64,000 nt of DNA. Origin: Klebsiella planticola ATCC 33531 (GTDB lineage Bacteria; Pseudomonadota; Gammaproteobacteria; Enterobacterales; Enterobacteriaceae). The stretch covers positions 124,001 to 188,000 of the forward strand of contig NZ_JMPP01000014.1 in the NCBI RefSeq assembly GCF_000735435.1, written 5' to 3'. The stretch's first letter is position 1. Each line of letters starts with the position of its first letter. A program made the position numbers and the translations under genes. This document shows positions 8,261-17,046 of the stretch, piece by piece. Under the pieces are notes generated by a model. It was given only the letters and a program-made list of their open reading frames with translations. It was not told the DNA's origin and searched no databases.

Positions 8261-9073
8261 ATGATGAAATTGCGTTTACGGACAGCCGCCGCCGTGGTGC
8301 TGGCGGGTCTGCTGCTGGCAGGCTGCGACCAGAAAGGCAGCGATGCGAAACACATTAAAGTCGGCGTCATCAACGGCGCGGAACAGGATGTAGCGGAAGT
8401 GGCTAAAAAGGTCGCCAAAGAGAAATATGGTCTGGATGTCGAGCTGGTGGGCTTTAGCGGTTCGCTTCTGCCTAACGAAGCGACGAACGCCGGCGATCTG
8501 GATGCTAACGTCTTCCAGCACCGGCCGTTCCTGGCGCAGGATAATAAAGCGCACGGCTACCATCTGGTGGCGGTCGGCAACACCTTCGTGTTTCCTATGG
8601 CGGGCTATTCACGCAAAATAAAATCAGTGGCCGATCTGCAAGACGGGGCGACTATCGCCATTCCGAACGATCCCACCAACCTGGGCCGCGCGTTACTGCT
8701 GTTGCAAAAAGAGCAGCTGATTACCCTGAAGGCAGGGACTGGCCTGCTGCCTACGGCGGTCGATATCACCGCCAACCCGCGTCACCTGAACATTATGGAG
8801 CTGGAAGGGGCGCAGCTGCCGCGCGTGCTGGACGACCCGAAAGTGGATGTGGCGATTATCAGCACCACTTATCTTCAGCAGACCGGTCTCTCGCCGGTGC
8901 ATGACGGGATTTTTATTGAAGATAAAAACTCGCCGTACGTGAATATCATCGTGGCCCGCGAAGAGAATAAAGACGCGGAAAACGTGAAGGAATTTATGCA
9001 GTCCTATCAGTCGCCGGAAGTGGCAAAGGCGGCAGAGACTATCTTTAACGGTGGTGCGGTTCCCGGCTGGTAA
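8261..9073 (+). CDS. nlpA: NlpA/MetQ-type substrate-binding lipoprotein
   Basis: 270 residues. The signal peptide ends in the lipobox LLAGC (Cys about residue 23), so it is anchored by lipid, probably in the inner membrane. The rest matches the MetQ/NlpA methionine-binding fold: IKVGVINGAEQDVAEVAKKVAKEKYGLDVELV, then FVFPMAGYSRKIKSVADL and IPNDPTNLGRALLLLQ. No metN or metI lies beside it, as for E. coli nlpA, which also sits near selC. It may share the MetNI transporter. MetQ paralogues are hard to separate by sequence, hence moderate confidence in the symbol. Confidence 0.8.
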   Translation: MMKLRLRTAAAVVLAGLLLAGCDQKGSDAKHIKVGVINGAEQDVAEVAKKVAKEKYGLDVELVGFSGSLLPNEATNAGDLDANVFQHRPFLAQDNKAHGYHLVAVGNTFVFPMAGYSRKIKSVADLQDGATIAIPNDPTNLGRALLLLQKEQLITLKAGTGLLPTAVDITANPRHLNIMELEGAQLPRVLDDPKVDVAIISTTYLQQTGLSPVHDGIFIEDKNSPYVNIIVAREENKDAENVKEFMQSYQSPEVAKAAETIFNGGAVPGW

Positions 9074-9097
9074 TCGTCAACACAAGGAGAGGTGAAT

Positions 9098-9958
9098 ATG
9101 GTCCGGCAGCGTCAGGCGGATTTACTGCTGGTAGCCGCTACGGTTATCGCCGCATGTGGGTGGATATTTTCTCGCGAAGCCATCGCCGGAATGCCGGTTT
9201 TCGCCTTCCTCGGGCTGCGTTTCTTTTTTGCGGCGCTGCTGCTGCTGCCGTTTTGTCGCGGCTTTCACGTTGAGAGGCGACACTGGCGGCAGATGACGAT
9301 CGGCGGGCTGTGGTTTGCGCTGAACCTGTGTCTGTGGATCTACTCGGTTTCGACCACCGCCTCGCTGGGCGAGGGGGCGTTTATCATGAGCCTGTCGATG
9401 CTGTTTGTGCCGCTCACCGCATGGGTGATGATGAAAACACGCCCTGCCCGGGCATACTGGGAGTGCCTGCCGGTCGCGATCGTCGGCCTCGGGCTGCTCA
9501 GTCTGCATATGCCGATTGCCTTCCACCCTAGCCAGGGCTGGTTTCTGCTGACCGCGCTGGTGCAGTCGATCTGGTTTTGCTACACCAGCCGCTGCGCCCG
9601 CGATGTGCCCCTGATCCCGCTGACCACCGTGCAACTGGCGATTACCGGGGTCGTTGGGCTGGGGATCTCCGCCGCTGTCGAAACCTGGGACCAGCCGTTC
9701 ACGCTGCCCACTTTCGGCTGGCTGCTGGCCAGTATTGTTATCGCCACCAGTCTGCGTTTCGGCCTGCAAATGAAGGGGCAGAAGTACGCGGCGGTGGCGA
9801 GCGCTGCGATTATCATGGTGCTGGAGCCGCTGTTGACGGTCATTGCCGCCGCGCTGTGGTACGGCGAACAGCTGCCGTTGCAAAAGATTATTGGCGGTAT
9901 GCTGATCCTGGTGGCGCAGCTGTGGTTCCGCTGGCGGATGCTCAGGCCGTTACGCTAA
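9098..9958 (+). CDS. EamA-family (DMT) inner-membrane transporter
   Basis: 286 residues forming about 10 membrane helices in two EamA repeats, the drug/metabolite transporter superfamily; members usually export amino acids or metabolites. AAGGAGAGG precedes the ATG at 9098; the GTG at 9092 overlaps that site and is unlikely. It follows nlpA by 24 bases and may share its transcript, suggesting a link to amino-acid handling, which is inference. It is not close to E. coli YicL. The 3' end overlaps the convergent Nudix gene by 9 bases. Confidence 0.87.
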   Translation: MVRQRQADLLLVAATVIAACGWIFSREAIAGMPVFAFLGLRFFFAALLLLPFCRGFHVERRHWRQMTIGGLWFALNLCLWIYSVSTTASLGEGAFIMSLSMLFVPLTAWVMMKTRPARAYWECLPVAIVGLGLLSLHMPIAFHPSQGWFLLTALVQSIWFCYTSRCARDVPLIPLTTVQLAITGVVGLGISAAVETWDQPFTLPTFGWLLASIVIATSLRFGLQMKGQKYAAVASAAIIMVLEPLLTVIAAALWYGEQLPLQKIIGGMLILVAQLWFRWRMLRPLR

Positions 9959-10504
9959 ACCGTTATGCTGCTGCGCCATCAGATGCAGCAGCGGCACCAG
10001 CGACAGCCCGTCAGGCATCTCGCCGCGGGCGATCAGCTGGCTGATTTCGGCGAAGGTAAACCAGCCTGTTTCCATCACCTCATCCTGATCCTCATCCATT
10101 CCGACATACGTCAGATCGCGCGCAAGCCAGGTGATAAACAGCTGGTCGCTGCTGCCGTAGGAGGGGTTGTAGCGGATAATTTCTGTGGCCTGTTTCGCCT
10201 GATAGCCGGTCTCTTCCCGTAGCTCGCGCAGGGCCGCCGCGCGCGGCTCTTCCCCTTCATCAATACCGCCGGACGGAATAGCCCATACCACCTTATCGAT
10301 CAGATACCGATAGTGGCGGATCAGCAGCACTTTGTCCTGCTGCATGGCGACAATCCCCACCGCCGGACGCGGGTAATGGACAGAGTAAAAATCGCGGCGC
10401 TCGGCGTCGGTGACATCGATGGCCACTTTACGCATGCTGAACCACGGAGTTTGCGCAATCACTTCGGCGTCGTGCATATCGGCGGCGCTTAGTCTCTTTT
10501 TCAT
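9950..10504 (-). CDS. Nudix hydrolase
   Basis: 184 residues with a clear Nudix box, GGIDEGEEPRAAALRELREETGY (about residues 86-108; key residues Gly, Glu and the REExxEE-like REETG), which binds Mg and hydrolyses nucleoside diphosphates linked to another moiety. The surrounding sequence (YSVHYPRPAVGIVAMQQDKVLLIRHYRY) resembles the ADP-ribose pyrophosphatase branch. I chose the start at MKKRLSAADM; upstream codons enter the divergent intergenic region. No operon partner indicates the substrate. Confidence 0.87.
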   Translation of the reverse strand: MKKRLSAADMHDAEVIAQTPWFSMRKVAIDVTDAERRDFYSVHYPRPAVGIVAMQQDKVLLIRHYRYLIDKVVWAIPSGGIDEGEEPRAAALRELREETGYQAKQATEIIRYNPSYGSSDQLFITWLARDLTYVGMDEDQDEVMETGWFTFAEISQLIARGEMPDGLSLVPLLHLMAQQHNGLA

Positions 10505-10672
10505 CGTAGCCACTTCCTCAGAAAACCAGTGTTCAGGACACCATAGCCTGGGGCGGATGGCAACCGCAGAAAGTTGGCCCAATCTCATCGAACATTGCCC
10601 AAATGCCCATATTGCGCCAGGCTGGTGGGACGTACGATGTTCGCCAGATAACCGCGAAGAGGAGTGAACATC

Positions 10673-11452
10673 ATGAAAATGACCCAGATCCGTAACTCAA
10701 CTCAGCTTATTGAATATGCAGGGAAAAAGTTCCTGATTGACCCGATGCTGGCGGATCGTGGCGCCTGGCCGGGATTCCCGGGCACCGCCCGCGCAGCGCT
10801 GCGTAATCCGTTGGTCGGGCTGCCTTTTTCCCTGAAAACTATCATTGATGTCGATGCGGCGATCGTCACCCATACGCATGATGATCATTGGGATGAGGCG
10901 GCGATCGCCGCGATCCCGAAAACGCTGCCGGTTTTTGTGCAGCATGACGGTGATGCCGGGCTGCTGCGTGGACAGGGATTTCAGGATGTCCGTCTGCTGT
11001 CGGAAGAGAGCGAGTTTGCCGGCGTCCGTTTACAGAAAACCACCTCCGGGCAGCATGGTAGCGACCGCACCTATGCCGTACCGGCTATGGCGGAGCGGCT
11101 GGGCGAAGCCTGCGGCGTGGTGTTTCGCCATCCGCAGGAGAAGACGCTGTGGCTGGTCGGCGATACCATCTGGCGTCCTGAAATTGCGGCCGACATGCTA
11201 CGGCTACGTCCCGATGTCGTGGTACTGAATGCCGGGTACGCGCACGTGATTGGATTCGGGCCGATTATCATGGGCAAAGAAGATGTGCTGAAAACCCATT
11301 TCACCCTGCCAGAGGCGAAAATTGTCGCCATCCATCTTGAGGCGGTCAATCACTGCCTTTTGAGCCGCGAGGAGCTGCGCGAATACGTGGCGGATAATCA
11401 GATTGCCGATTCTGTCAGCATCCCGCAGGATGGGGAAAGTATGATCTTTTAA
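10673..11452 (+). CDS. Metallo-beta-lactamase-fold hydrolase (UlaG-like)
   Basis: 259 residues. It begins with the UlaG-type strand MTQIRNSTQLIEYAGKKFLIDPM and carries the metal motif THTHDDHWD (His67, His69, Asp71, His72), then a later VGDTIW aspartate and a C-terminal His region. Such enzymes are hydrolases with two metals; the substrate is not evident. The ATG at 10673 has GAGGAG at good spacing, better than the GTG at 10664. The GlxA-like regulator starts 23 bases downstream on the same strand, so the two are probably co-transcribed. Confidence 0.88.
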   Translation: MKMTQIRNSTQLIEYAGKKFLIDPMLADRGAWPGFPGTARAALRNPLVGLPFSLKTIIDVDAAIVTHTHDDHWDEAAIAAIPKTLPVFVQHDGDAGLLRGQGFQDVRLLSEESEFAGVRLQKTTSGQHGSDRTYAVPAMAERLGEACGVVFRHPQEKTLWLVGDTIWRPEIAADMLRLRPDVVVLNAGYAHVIGFGPIIMGKEDVLKTHFTLPEAKIVAIHLEAVNHCLLSREELREYVADNQIADSVSIPQDGESMIF

Positions 11453-11475
11453 GCCCGCCGCGGGGAACGGAGAGG

Positions 11476-12432
11476 ATGATGAAATTAACCGATGTCGCGA
11501 TTGTTGCCGTGGACGGGTTCAGCCCTTTTCACTACTCGGTTCCCTGCATGTTGTTTGGCGATAGCGTCTCGGAAACGAAACGCTTTAACCTGCAGATTTG
11601 CGCCGAACGGCCGGGATTGTTGACCGCGCGCGACGGTTTTGCGCTCAACGCCAGCGCAGATTTCACCGCCCTTGAGCAGGCCGATATCGTGGTGGTGCCT
11701 TACTGGGGAGCGGTGCATCAGCGTCCGCCCCAGTCGCTGCTGGATAGCCTGGTACGGGCAAGGGAGAACGGCGCTGAAATCGTCGGGCTGTGCCTCGGTG
11801 CCTTTGTTCTCGGCTATGCCGGGCTGCTGGACGGCAAACGGGCGGCGACCCACTGGGAGTTTGAACAGGCATTTCAGCAGCAGTTTCCCGAGGTGCAGCT
11901 GGATATCAACGCGCTGTACGTTGATGACCAGCGGATCATTACTTCAGCGGGCACCGCGGCGGCGCTCGACTGCTGCCTGTATATCATTCGCCAGCGTTTC
12001 GGCAGCCTCGCGGCGAATCAAATCGCCCGGCGTATGATCGTGCCGCCCCATCGTGAAGGGGGCCAGGCGCAGTTTATCGCCCAGCCGGTACCGAAAAATA
12101 CCCGCGACGCGCGGATTAACGGCCTGCTGGAGTATCTCCAGCAGCATATCGCCGAGCCGCACAACCTCGACTCGCTGGCGCAGGTGGTGGCGATGAGCCG
12201 CCGTACGCTGACTCGTCACTTTACCCGGGCTACCGGCATGAGCATTGCCGACTGGCTGACCATTGAACGTCTACGGCGCAGTCAGCTCCTGCTCGAGGAG
12301 GGGAATATGCCCGTCGAGCAGGTGGCGGAGAGCGTTGGATTCCGCTCCGCCGTGACCTGGCGCCAGCAGTTTAAATCCCGCTTTGGCGTCAGCCCGGCGG
12401 AGTGGCGGCGCACCTTTCGCCGCGGCATTTAG
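11476..12432 (+). CDS. GlxA-type AraC regulator with DJ-1/PfpI domain
   Basis: 318 residues. The N-terminal DJ-1/PfpI-like amidotransferase fold (about 1-175) has the nucleophile-elbow region GLCLGAFVLGYAGLLDG, and the C-terminal AraC domain (about 210-315) has a helix-turn-helix pair (LDSLAQVVAMSRRTLTRHF; VEQVAESVGFRSAVTWRQQF). GlxA-like regulators respond to nitrogenous or carbonyl metabolites, but the ligand here is unknown. It follows the MBL-fold gene and its 3' end overlaps the convergent alcohol dehydrogenase by 4 bases. An ATG three bases in could also start it. Confidence 0.9.
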   Translation: MMKLTDVAIVAVDGFSPFHYSVPCMLFGDSVSETKRFNLQICAERPGLLTARDGFALNASADFTALEQADIVVVPYWGAVHQRPPQSLLDSLVRARENGAEIVGLCLGAFVLGYAGLLDGKRAATHWEFEQAFQQQFPEVQLDINALYVDDQRIITSAGTAAALDCCLYIIRQRFGSLAANQIARRMIVPPHREGGQAQFIAQPVPKNTRDARINGLLEYLQQHIAEPHNLDSLAQVVAMSRRTLTRHFTRATGMSIADWLTIERLRRSQLLLEEGNMPVEQVAESVGFRSAVTWRQQFKSRFGVSPAEWRRTFRRGI

Positions 12433-13478
12433 CCGGCGAGCGTCGCGCTGTCGATCACGAAGCGATATTTGACATCGCCTTTGACCATCCGCTCCCAGGC
12501 TTCGTTGATCTGATCGCCGCGAATCAGCTCAATATCGGCGACGATGCCGTGTTCGGCGCAGAAATCGAGCATCTCCTGGGTTTCCGGGATCCCGCCAATC
12601 ATCGAACCGGCAATCGCACGACGGCGAAATATCAGATTAAACACTTCCGGCGAAGGATGCGGGCTGGCCGGCGCGCCGACCAGGGTCAGGGTGCCATCGC
12701 GTTTGAGCAAGGTGGTGAAGGCATCGAGGTTGTGCGGTGCCGCCACGGTGTTGAGGATGAAATCGAAGCTTTTCACGTGGGCGGCCATTTCGTCCTCGTT
12801 GCGTGAGACAACCACCTCATCCGCGCCCAGCGCTTTTGCCGCTTCCCGCTTCGATTCTGAGGTGGTAAAGGCCACCACGTGGGCGCCCATGGCGTGGGCC
12901 AACTTAATTCCCATATGTCCCAACCCGCCAATACCTACGATGCCGACTTTTTTTCCCGGCCCGACGTTCCAGTGGCGCAGCGGAGAGTACGTGGTGATCC
13001 CCGCGCAGAGCAGCGGCGCCACGGCGGCAAGTTGGGCTTTCGGATGGCGCACGTGCAGCACGTAGCGTTCGTGCACCACAATCTGCTGCGAATAACCGCC
13101 GAGAGTGTGTCCGGGCGCGTCTGCCGTGGGGCCGTTGTAGGTGAGAATCATATGGTCGCAGTAATTTTCCAGCCCTGCTTCGCACTCTTCACACTGTTGA
13201 CAGCTGTCGACCATACAGCCGACGCCGACCAGATCTCCCACGTTGAATCCCGAGACCTGATTGCCGATGGCGGTCACCTGGCCGACGATTTCATGTCCCG
13301 GCACGCAAGGATAGAGCGTACCGGCCCATTCAGATCGCGCCTGATGAAGGTCGGAGTGGCAGACGCCACAGTAATCGATGGCGATCTGCACATCGTGGGG
13401 GCCCGGGTCGCGGCGGGAGATAGCCATCGATTTCAGCGGTTGGGTGGCGGAGTACGTACCAATAGCATTGATCTGCAT
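12429..13478 (-). CDS. Zinc-dependent NADP alcohol dehydrogenase (YahK/cinnamyl type)
   Basis: 349 residues of the medium-chain dehydrogenase family. Catalytic zinc ligands are visible in CGVCHSDLH and in PGHE; the four structural-zinc cysteines are in SCQQCEECEAGLENYC. The Rossmann motif is GIGGLGHMG, followed by FTTSESKREAAKALGA, which suits NADP. The closest family is YahK/CAD-type aldehyde reductases, which reduce a broad range of aldehydes to alcohols. It is preceded by its own upstream region and converges with the GlxA-like gene; no partner enzyme is attached. Confidence 0.9.
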   Translation of the reverse strand: MQINAIGTYSATQPLKSMAISRRDPGPHDVQIAIDYCGVCHSDLHQARSEWAGTLYPCVPGHEIVGQVTAIGNQVSGFNVGDLVGVGCMVDSCQQCEECEAGLENYCDHMILTYNGPTADAPGHTLGGYSQQIVVHERYVLHVRHPKAQLAAVAPLLCAGITTYSPLRHWNVGPGKKVGIVGIGGLGHMGIKLAHAMGAHVVAFTTSESKREAAKALGADEVVVSRNEDEMAAHVKSFDFILNTVAAPHNLDAFTTLLKRDGTLTLVGAPASPHPSPEVFNLIFRRRAIAGSMIGGIPETQEMLDFCAEHGIVADIELIRGDQINEAWERMVKGDVKYRFVIDSATLAG

Positions 13479-13650
13479 AGCGAAACCTCTTTCTGAATGA
13501 ACGTGCTGGATGATTCGGAGGGGATGACCTGCTTTTTGGCGGCAACGGTAAGCGTAGCCTGGTCAGCGCGGGGCGTGGGGCGATTAGCTCAGAGTGTTAA
13601 ACAGACAAAGGGAAAAAGACGGGATAAAAAAGGAAAGGGGCAAAAAGAGG

Positions 13651-13677
13651 CGGGTTCCCTGCCTGGCAGGGAACCCG
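13651..13677 (-). terminator. Terminator of the quinone-reductase operon
   Basis: A 13-base perfect arm pair (CGGGTTCCCTGCC / GGCAGGGAACCCG) lies just downstream of the monooxygenase stop. In the minus direction it is followed by CCTCTTTTTG, as for intrinsic termination. Confidence 0.8.
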
Positions 13678-13692
13678 CAAGCGTTGAGGCGA

Positions 13693-13992
13693 TTATTCAA
13701 CCGGCGTCAGATAATCCAGGCGCAGCGGCTCAGCCAGCAGGCTGTCCATTTGCGCGATAAAGGCCTGAAAGTGCGGCAGGGCGATGTGTGCCTCCAGCGC
13801 CGCCGGGTCACGCCACGACTCGCGCATGTAGAAGGTGTCCGGCGCATCGCGCAGCTGAAACAGGGCATAATCCAAATTACCCGCTTCCTGACGGGTCGGC
13901 TGTAACAGCGCTTTCAGCGCCTGCCGCAGAGCGGCCGTTTGCCCCGGTTTGGCCTTCAGAACCGCAATGACAGATACCGTGTCGTTCGTCAT
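13693..13992 (-). CDS. Antibiotic-biosynthesis-monooxygenase-like (putative quinol monooxygenase)
   Basis: 99-residue ABM-domain protein resembling YgiN-type quinol monooxygenases: MTNDTVSVIAVLKAKPGQTAALRQAL at the N-terminus, then NLDYALFQLRDAPDTFYMRESWRDPAALEAHIALPHF. These ferredoxin-like dimers oxidise small aromatics without cofactors. The start at 13992 leaves one base after the stop of the upstream oxidoreductase; longer frames run back into that gene. The pairing with a quinone-oxidoreductase-like protein suggests quinone detoxification, which is inference. Confidence 0.88.
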   Translation of the reverse strand: MTNDTVSVIAVLKAKPGQTAALRQALKALLQPTRQEAGNLDYALFQLRDAPDTFYMRESWRDPAALEAHIALPHFQAFIAQMDSLLAEPLRLDYLTPVE

Positions 13993-13993
13993 C

Positions 13994-15001
13994 TTAAAAC
14001 CCTTCCAGCACGATTTTGCCGACCGCGCGTCCGGTTTCCAGCTGAGTGTGCGCTTTCTGCAGGTTGCTGGCGTTGATTGGACCGTAATGCTCGCCGAGGG
14101 TAGTTTTGAGGGTCTTATCGTCAATCAGGGCCGCCACCCGGGTCAGCAGCTGATGCTGGGCCAGCATATCCGGCGTTTCAAACATCGAACGGGTGAACAT
14201 AAACTCCCAATGCAGCGAAAGGCTTTTGGCCTTCAACGGGCGGGCGTCCAGGGTTTGCGGATCGTCAATCAACGCCAGCTTGCCTTGCGGGGCGAGAGCC
14301 GCAATCAGCTGCGCGTAATGTTGCTCAGTATTGTTGAGGCTGGCGACGTGCGTCACGGCGTTGACCCCAATCCGCGCCAGCTCTTCACTGAGCGGCTTGC
14401 TGTGATCGATAACGTGGTGCGCCCCGGCATCAAGCACCCATTTCTGGCTTTCCGGGCGCGAAGCGGTGCCGATGATCGTCATACGCGTCAGTTTGCGCGC
14501 CAGCTGCGTGAGAATGGAGCCGACGCCACCCGCCGCGCCGACAATCAGCAGCGCGTCCCCGGCGTTGCCGCCTTCCTGCACGCCAAGACGATCGAACAAC
14601 AACTCCCATGCGGTGATGGCGGTCAGCGGCAGGGCGGCGGCAGAGGCGTTATCCAGCGAGCGCGGCTTCAGGGCGACGATCCGTTCGTCGACGAGCTGAA
14701 ACTCGCTATTACTTCCCGCGCGCCCCAGCGCACCGGCATACCAGACTTCATCGCCCGGCGCGAACAGGGTGACCGCCTCGCCGACCGATTTTACGACGCC
14801 AACCGCATCCCAGCCCAGCACGCGCGGGGTATCGCCGGTAAATCCGGCGCGCACTTTGGTATCCACCGGATTCACGGAAATCGCCTTCACTTCGATGAGC
14901 AGGTCATGCCCTGCAGCAACCGGAACCGGTAGCTCGATGGCGCTTAAAAATGGGATGTTACTGCCTTCAGTAGCGGCGCGGGTAATGGCAATCGCTTTCA
15001 T
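13994..15001 (-). CDS. Zinc-free MDR oxidoreductase (quinone-reductase-like)
   Basis: 335 residues of the medium-chain reductase family without the zinc cysteines of alcohol dehydrogenases. The coenzyme loop VGAAGGVGSILTQLARKL (about residues 158-175) is typical of NADPH:quinone oxidoreductases. The N-terminal half has the GroES-like fold (VNPVDTKVRAGFTGDTPRVLGWDAVG). It is the first gene of a two-gene unit with the ABM-like protein, one base apart. Substrate is inferred only; a quinone or an alpha,beta-unsaturated carbonyl is likely. Confidence 0.88.
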   Translation of the reverse strand: MKAIAITRAATEGSNIPFLSAIELPVPVAAGHDLLIEVKAISVNPVDTKVRAGFTGDTPRVLGWDAVGVVKSVGEAVTLFAPGDEVWYAGALGRAGSNSEFQLVDERIVALKPRSLDNASAAALPLTAITAWELLFDRLGVQEGGNAGDALLIVGAAGGVGSILTQLARKLTRMTIIGTASRPESQKWVLDAGAHHVIDHSKPLSEELARIGVNAVTHVASLNNTEQHYAQLIAALAPQGKLALIDDPQTLDARPLKAKSLSLHWEFMFTRSMFETPDMLAQHQLLTRVAALIDDKTLKTTLGEHYGPINASNLQKAHTQLETGRAVGKIVLEGF

Positions 15002-15553
15002 ACACTCTCCGGTTTTAAATGGGGTTTCTGTGGGAATCCATTAATGGTAGACCCCTGGCGGGGAGGGAAAAACGGGGCCCGGGCGATAAGAGTTATATTG
15101 AAAAGCTGAAAATCAGCTCCGGGGATAAGCGTCGCGCTATCCGACGCAGATCCCTCAGCGCGGATACGCTGACTTCGCCGGTGGCACGGCGCCAATGCAG
15201 AGACTCCCGGGAGGAATATCGCTAAACGATCGCTCCGGGGAATGTGGTTTGTACTTCGCTAATTATGTTTCATATTTGAGAATGTTTTTGTTCCTGTACC
15301 ACAAATATGAATATCTTCCGCAGGGAATAATAATATTGCGTTATCGCTCAAGGTTTATGCCTTGACTCCTGGCATCCTGCGTGCGATTTTCCCTCTATCA
15401 AATAATAAACAGAGTTTCATATCTGGAACGAAAATATAAAAATCTTGCTATTTAATCGATAGTTTCACTGCTGAGACAAAAATAAATAAAAACGCCGATA
15501 TTAAGCGGCGAGGCTTTTTATCGCTTATTAAAATATAAAGTGAGGGATGTACT
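15002..15553. other. 552-base intergenic region between the MDR operon and the porin-like gene
   Basis: Holds the divergent promoters of the oxidoreductase operon (left) and the outer-membrane protein (right). The right half is AT-rich and carries a hairpin at 15493-15519. I see no additional gene, tRNA or mobile-element fragment. Confidence 0.6.
15493..15519 (+). promoter_or_regulatory. Hairpin with T-tract in the leader of the porin-like gene
   Basis: CGCCG and CGGCG arms with an 8-base loop are followed by AGGCTTTTTA, 35 bases before the start codon. In the plus direction this is attenuator-like. In the minus direction it is also followed by T residues, so it could instead stop transcription entering from the right. 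Confidence 0.4.
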
Positions 15554-16750
15554 ATGCGTAAATTAGTTCTTTCGCTGCTGCTGGTCGCCAGCGGCAACGG
15601 GCTGGCACAGGCGGACGACGGCAAGCCTTTTCCGCATATCGGCTGGCGCAGCGCGGACAATCTCGCTGGTCTGGATTTCGGCGGCGCGCTGCGGGCCAAT
15701 TACCGCTATGAAGACTGGAAGGGCAGTAATTATCGTAACCCGCCGCATCTGCGTTTTGATACCTTTCGTATCGACAGCAGCGGCTTTTATAATCATTATT
15801 TCTTTGATGCCGGATTCTGGTTCCAGGATCATCGTAAATACGCCGTCGACCGCGCCTATGTAGGATATCGCGTTGATGGTAATAATAATATTCAGCTGGG
15901 CATTCCCGGCAAACCTTTCGGTTTGCAGCCCTATCCGCAATTTGGCTGGTCGTACGGCATACCATTTTATTTAGGTTTTGGCGTCAGCGCCGGCAGCGGC
16001 ATCAACTATCAATATCACGATAATAACTGGTCGCTGGATGTGGCTTATTTTCCGTGGATGGAGCCGGAGAATTTACGCTACGCGCCGGATGTCGGCGATT
16101 ACGATCGTCTGAAAAACACAATCTATCCTACCCAGCATCAGCAGCATAATGAAAAGCGCGATCAGGTTAATGTGCGTATCGCGCGCAATTTCCACGGCGG
16201 CGGCTGGAGTAACGAGCTGGGCGGCTCGCTGGCGCTGGCGCGCCTGCACAACCGCGAGACTGACGACGACGGTACCTTCTGGGCGGCGGGAGTACACGGC
16301 ATGCTGCATAACGGGCCGTGGCAGCTCACCTCGCAGCTGATTCGCTACCAGTACGATCCGAAGAACCCGGCGGGGGTCAGCGACGATACGATTCTGATGG
16401 GCGGCAACGGCCTGACTCCGGCCTACCTGATCCCGGCTCAAGCGACCACCGCATCGCTCAACCTTGCCCGCGACGTCGATGTGAAGTGGGGGACAGTCTC
16501 GAAGCTGCGTTTCTACAATGACTACAGCGTACTGTGGAAAGACAAAAGCGGCTGGCAGGATTCGCAGATGAACACCCTCGGCGTGCAGGTCTTCGCGCTA
16601 CCGGTGATGTTCTGGGTCGATCTCAGCTGGGCGAAGAACGTCAATCCGTGGGGCGGCGCGCTGAACTCTACCGGCTGGACCAGCACTCAGTCCGAGGGCA
16701 GCGGTAAATGGTATTTCCGCACTAACGTTAATATTGGTTATTACTTCTGA
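15554..16750 (+). CDS. Outer-membrane beta-barrel (porin-like) protein
   Basis: 398 residues. A signal peptide (MRKLVLSLLLVASGNGLAQA, cleaved before DDGK) is followed by many alternating amphipathic strands rich in Tyr, Trp and Asn, ending in the typical C-terminal Phe (NIGYYF) recognised by the Bam machinery. This is a barrel protein, probably a channel or porin, but I do not recognise a named family. GTGAGGGATGT precedes the ATG. It stands alone, beside selC. The nearby PTS genes suggest a possible sugar link, without direct evidence. Confidence 0.8.
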   Translation: MRKLVLSLLLVASGNGLAQADDGKPFPHIGWRSADNLAGLDFGGALRANYRYEDWKGSNYRNPPHLRFDTFRIDSSGFYNHYFFDAGFWFQDHRKYAVDRAYVGYRVDGNNNIQLGIPGKPFGLQPYPQFGWSYGIPFYLGFGVSAGSGINYQYHDNNWSLDVAYFPWMEPENLRYAPDVGDYDRLKNTIYPTQHQQHNEKRDQVNVRIARNFHGGGWSNELGGSLALARLHNRETDDDGTFWAAGVHGMLHNGPWQLTSQLIRYQYDPKNPAGVSDDTILMGGNGLTPAYLIPAQATTASLNLARDVDVKWGTVSKLRFYNDYSVLWKDKSGWQDSQMNTLGVQVFALPVMFWVDLSWAKNVNPWGGALNSTGWTSTQSEGSGKWYFRTNVNIGYYF

Positions 16751-16951
16751 TGAGGGGAACTGGCTTCTCAAAAGCCCCCGCTTCGCACAGCCATCCTGCT
16801 AAGAAGTCTGCCGGTTGCCAGAAGATGCAAGCAACATGAAGCCGGTTATTCCTGATGATATTCGGGGTCTGGGTCAACATGAGTTGGCCTGAGGATGACA
16901 CCGCGGATTGGCATGGTTTATTGCATATGGGGAAGTTCAGGGGTAGCAAAC

Positions 16952-17046
16952 TGGCGGAAGATCACAGGAGTTGAACCTGCCCGGGACCGCTGGCGGCCCC
17001 AACTGGATTTGAAGTCCAGCCACCTCACCGGAGATGACGATCTTCC
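16952..17046 (-). tRNA. selC: tRNA-Sec(UCA)
   Basis: The 95-base gene including an encoded CCA reads, on the minus strand, as the selenocysteine tRNA: long 8-bp acceptor stem starting GGAAGATCG, a TCA anticodon in the GGACTTCAAATCC loop, and the very long extra arm GGGGCCGCCAGCGGTCCC. It is nearly identical to E. coli selC. selC is a frequent integration site for islands, but no integrase is seen next to it here. Confidence 0.97.

Noticed and set aside
13949-14932. 327-codon plus-strand frame
   Set aside because: Antisense to the MDR oxidoreductase; no ribosome-binding site or domain.
16751-16951. Possible integrase or attachment remnant next to selC
   Set aside because: No integrase fragment, direct repeat of the selC 3' end or phage-like gene was seen in this stretch.
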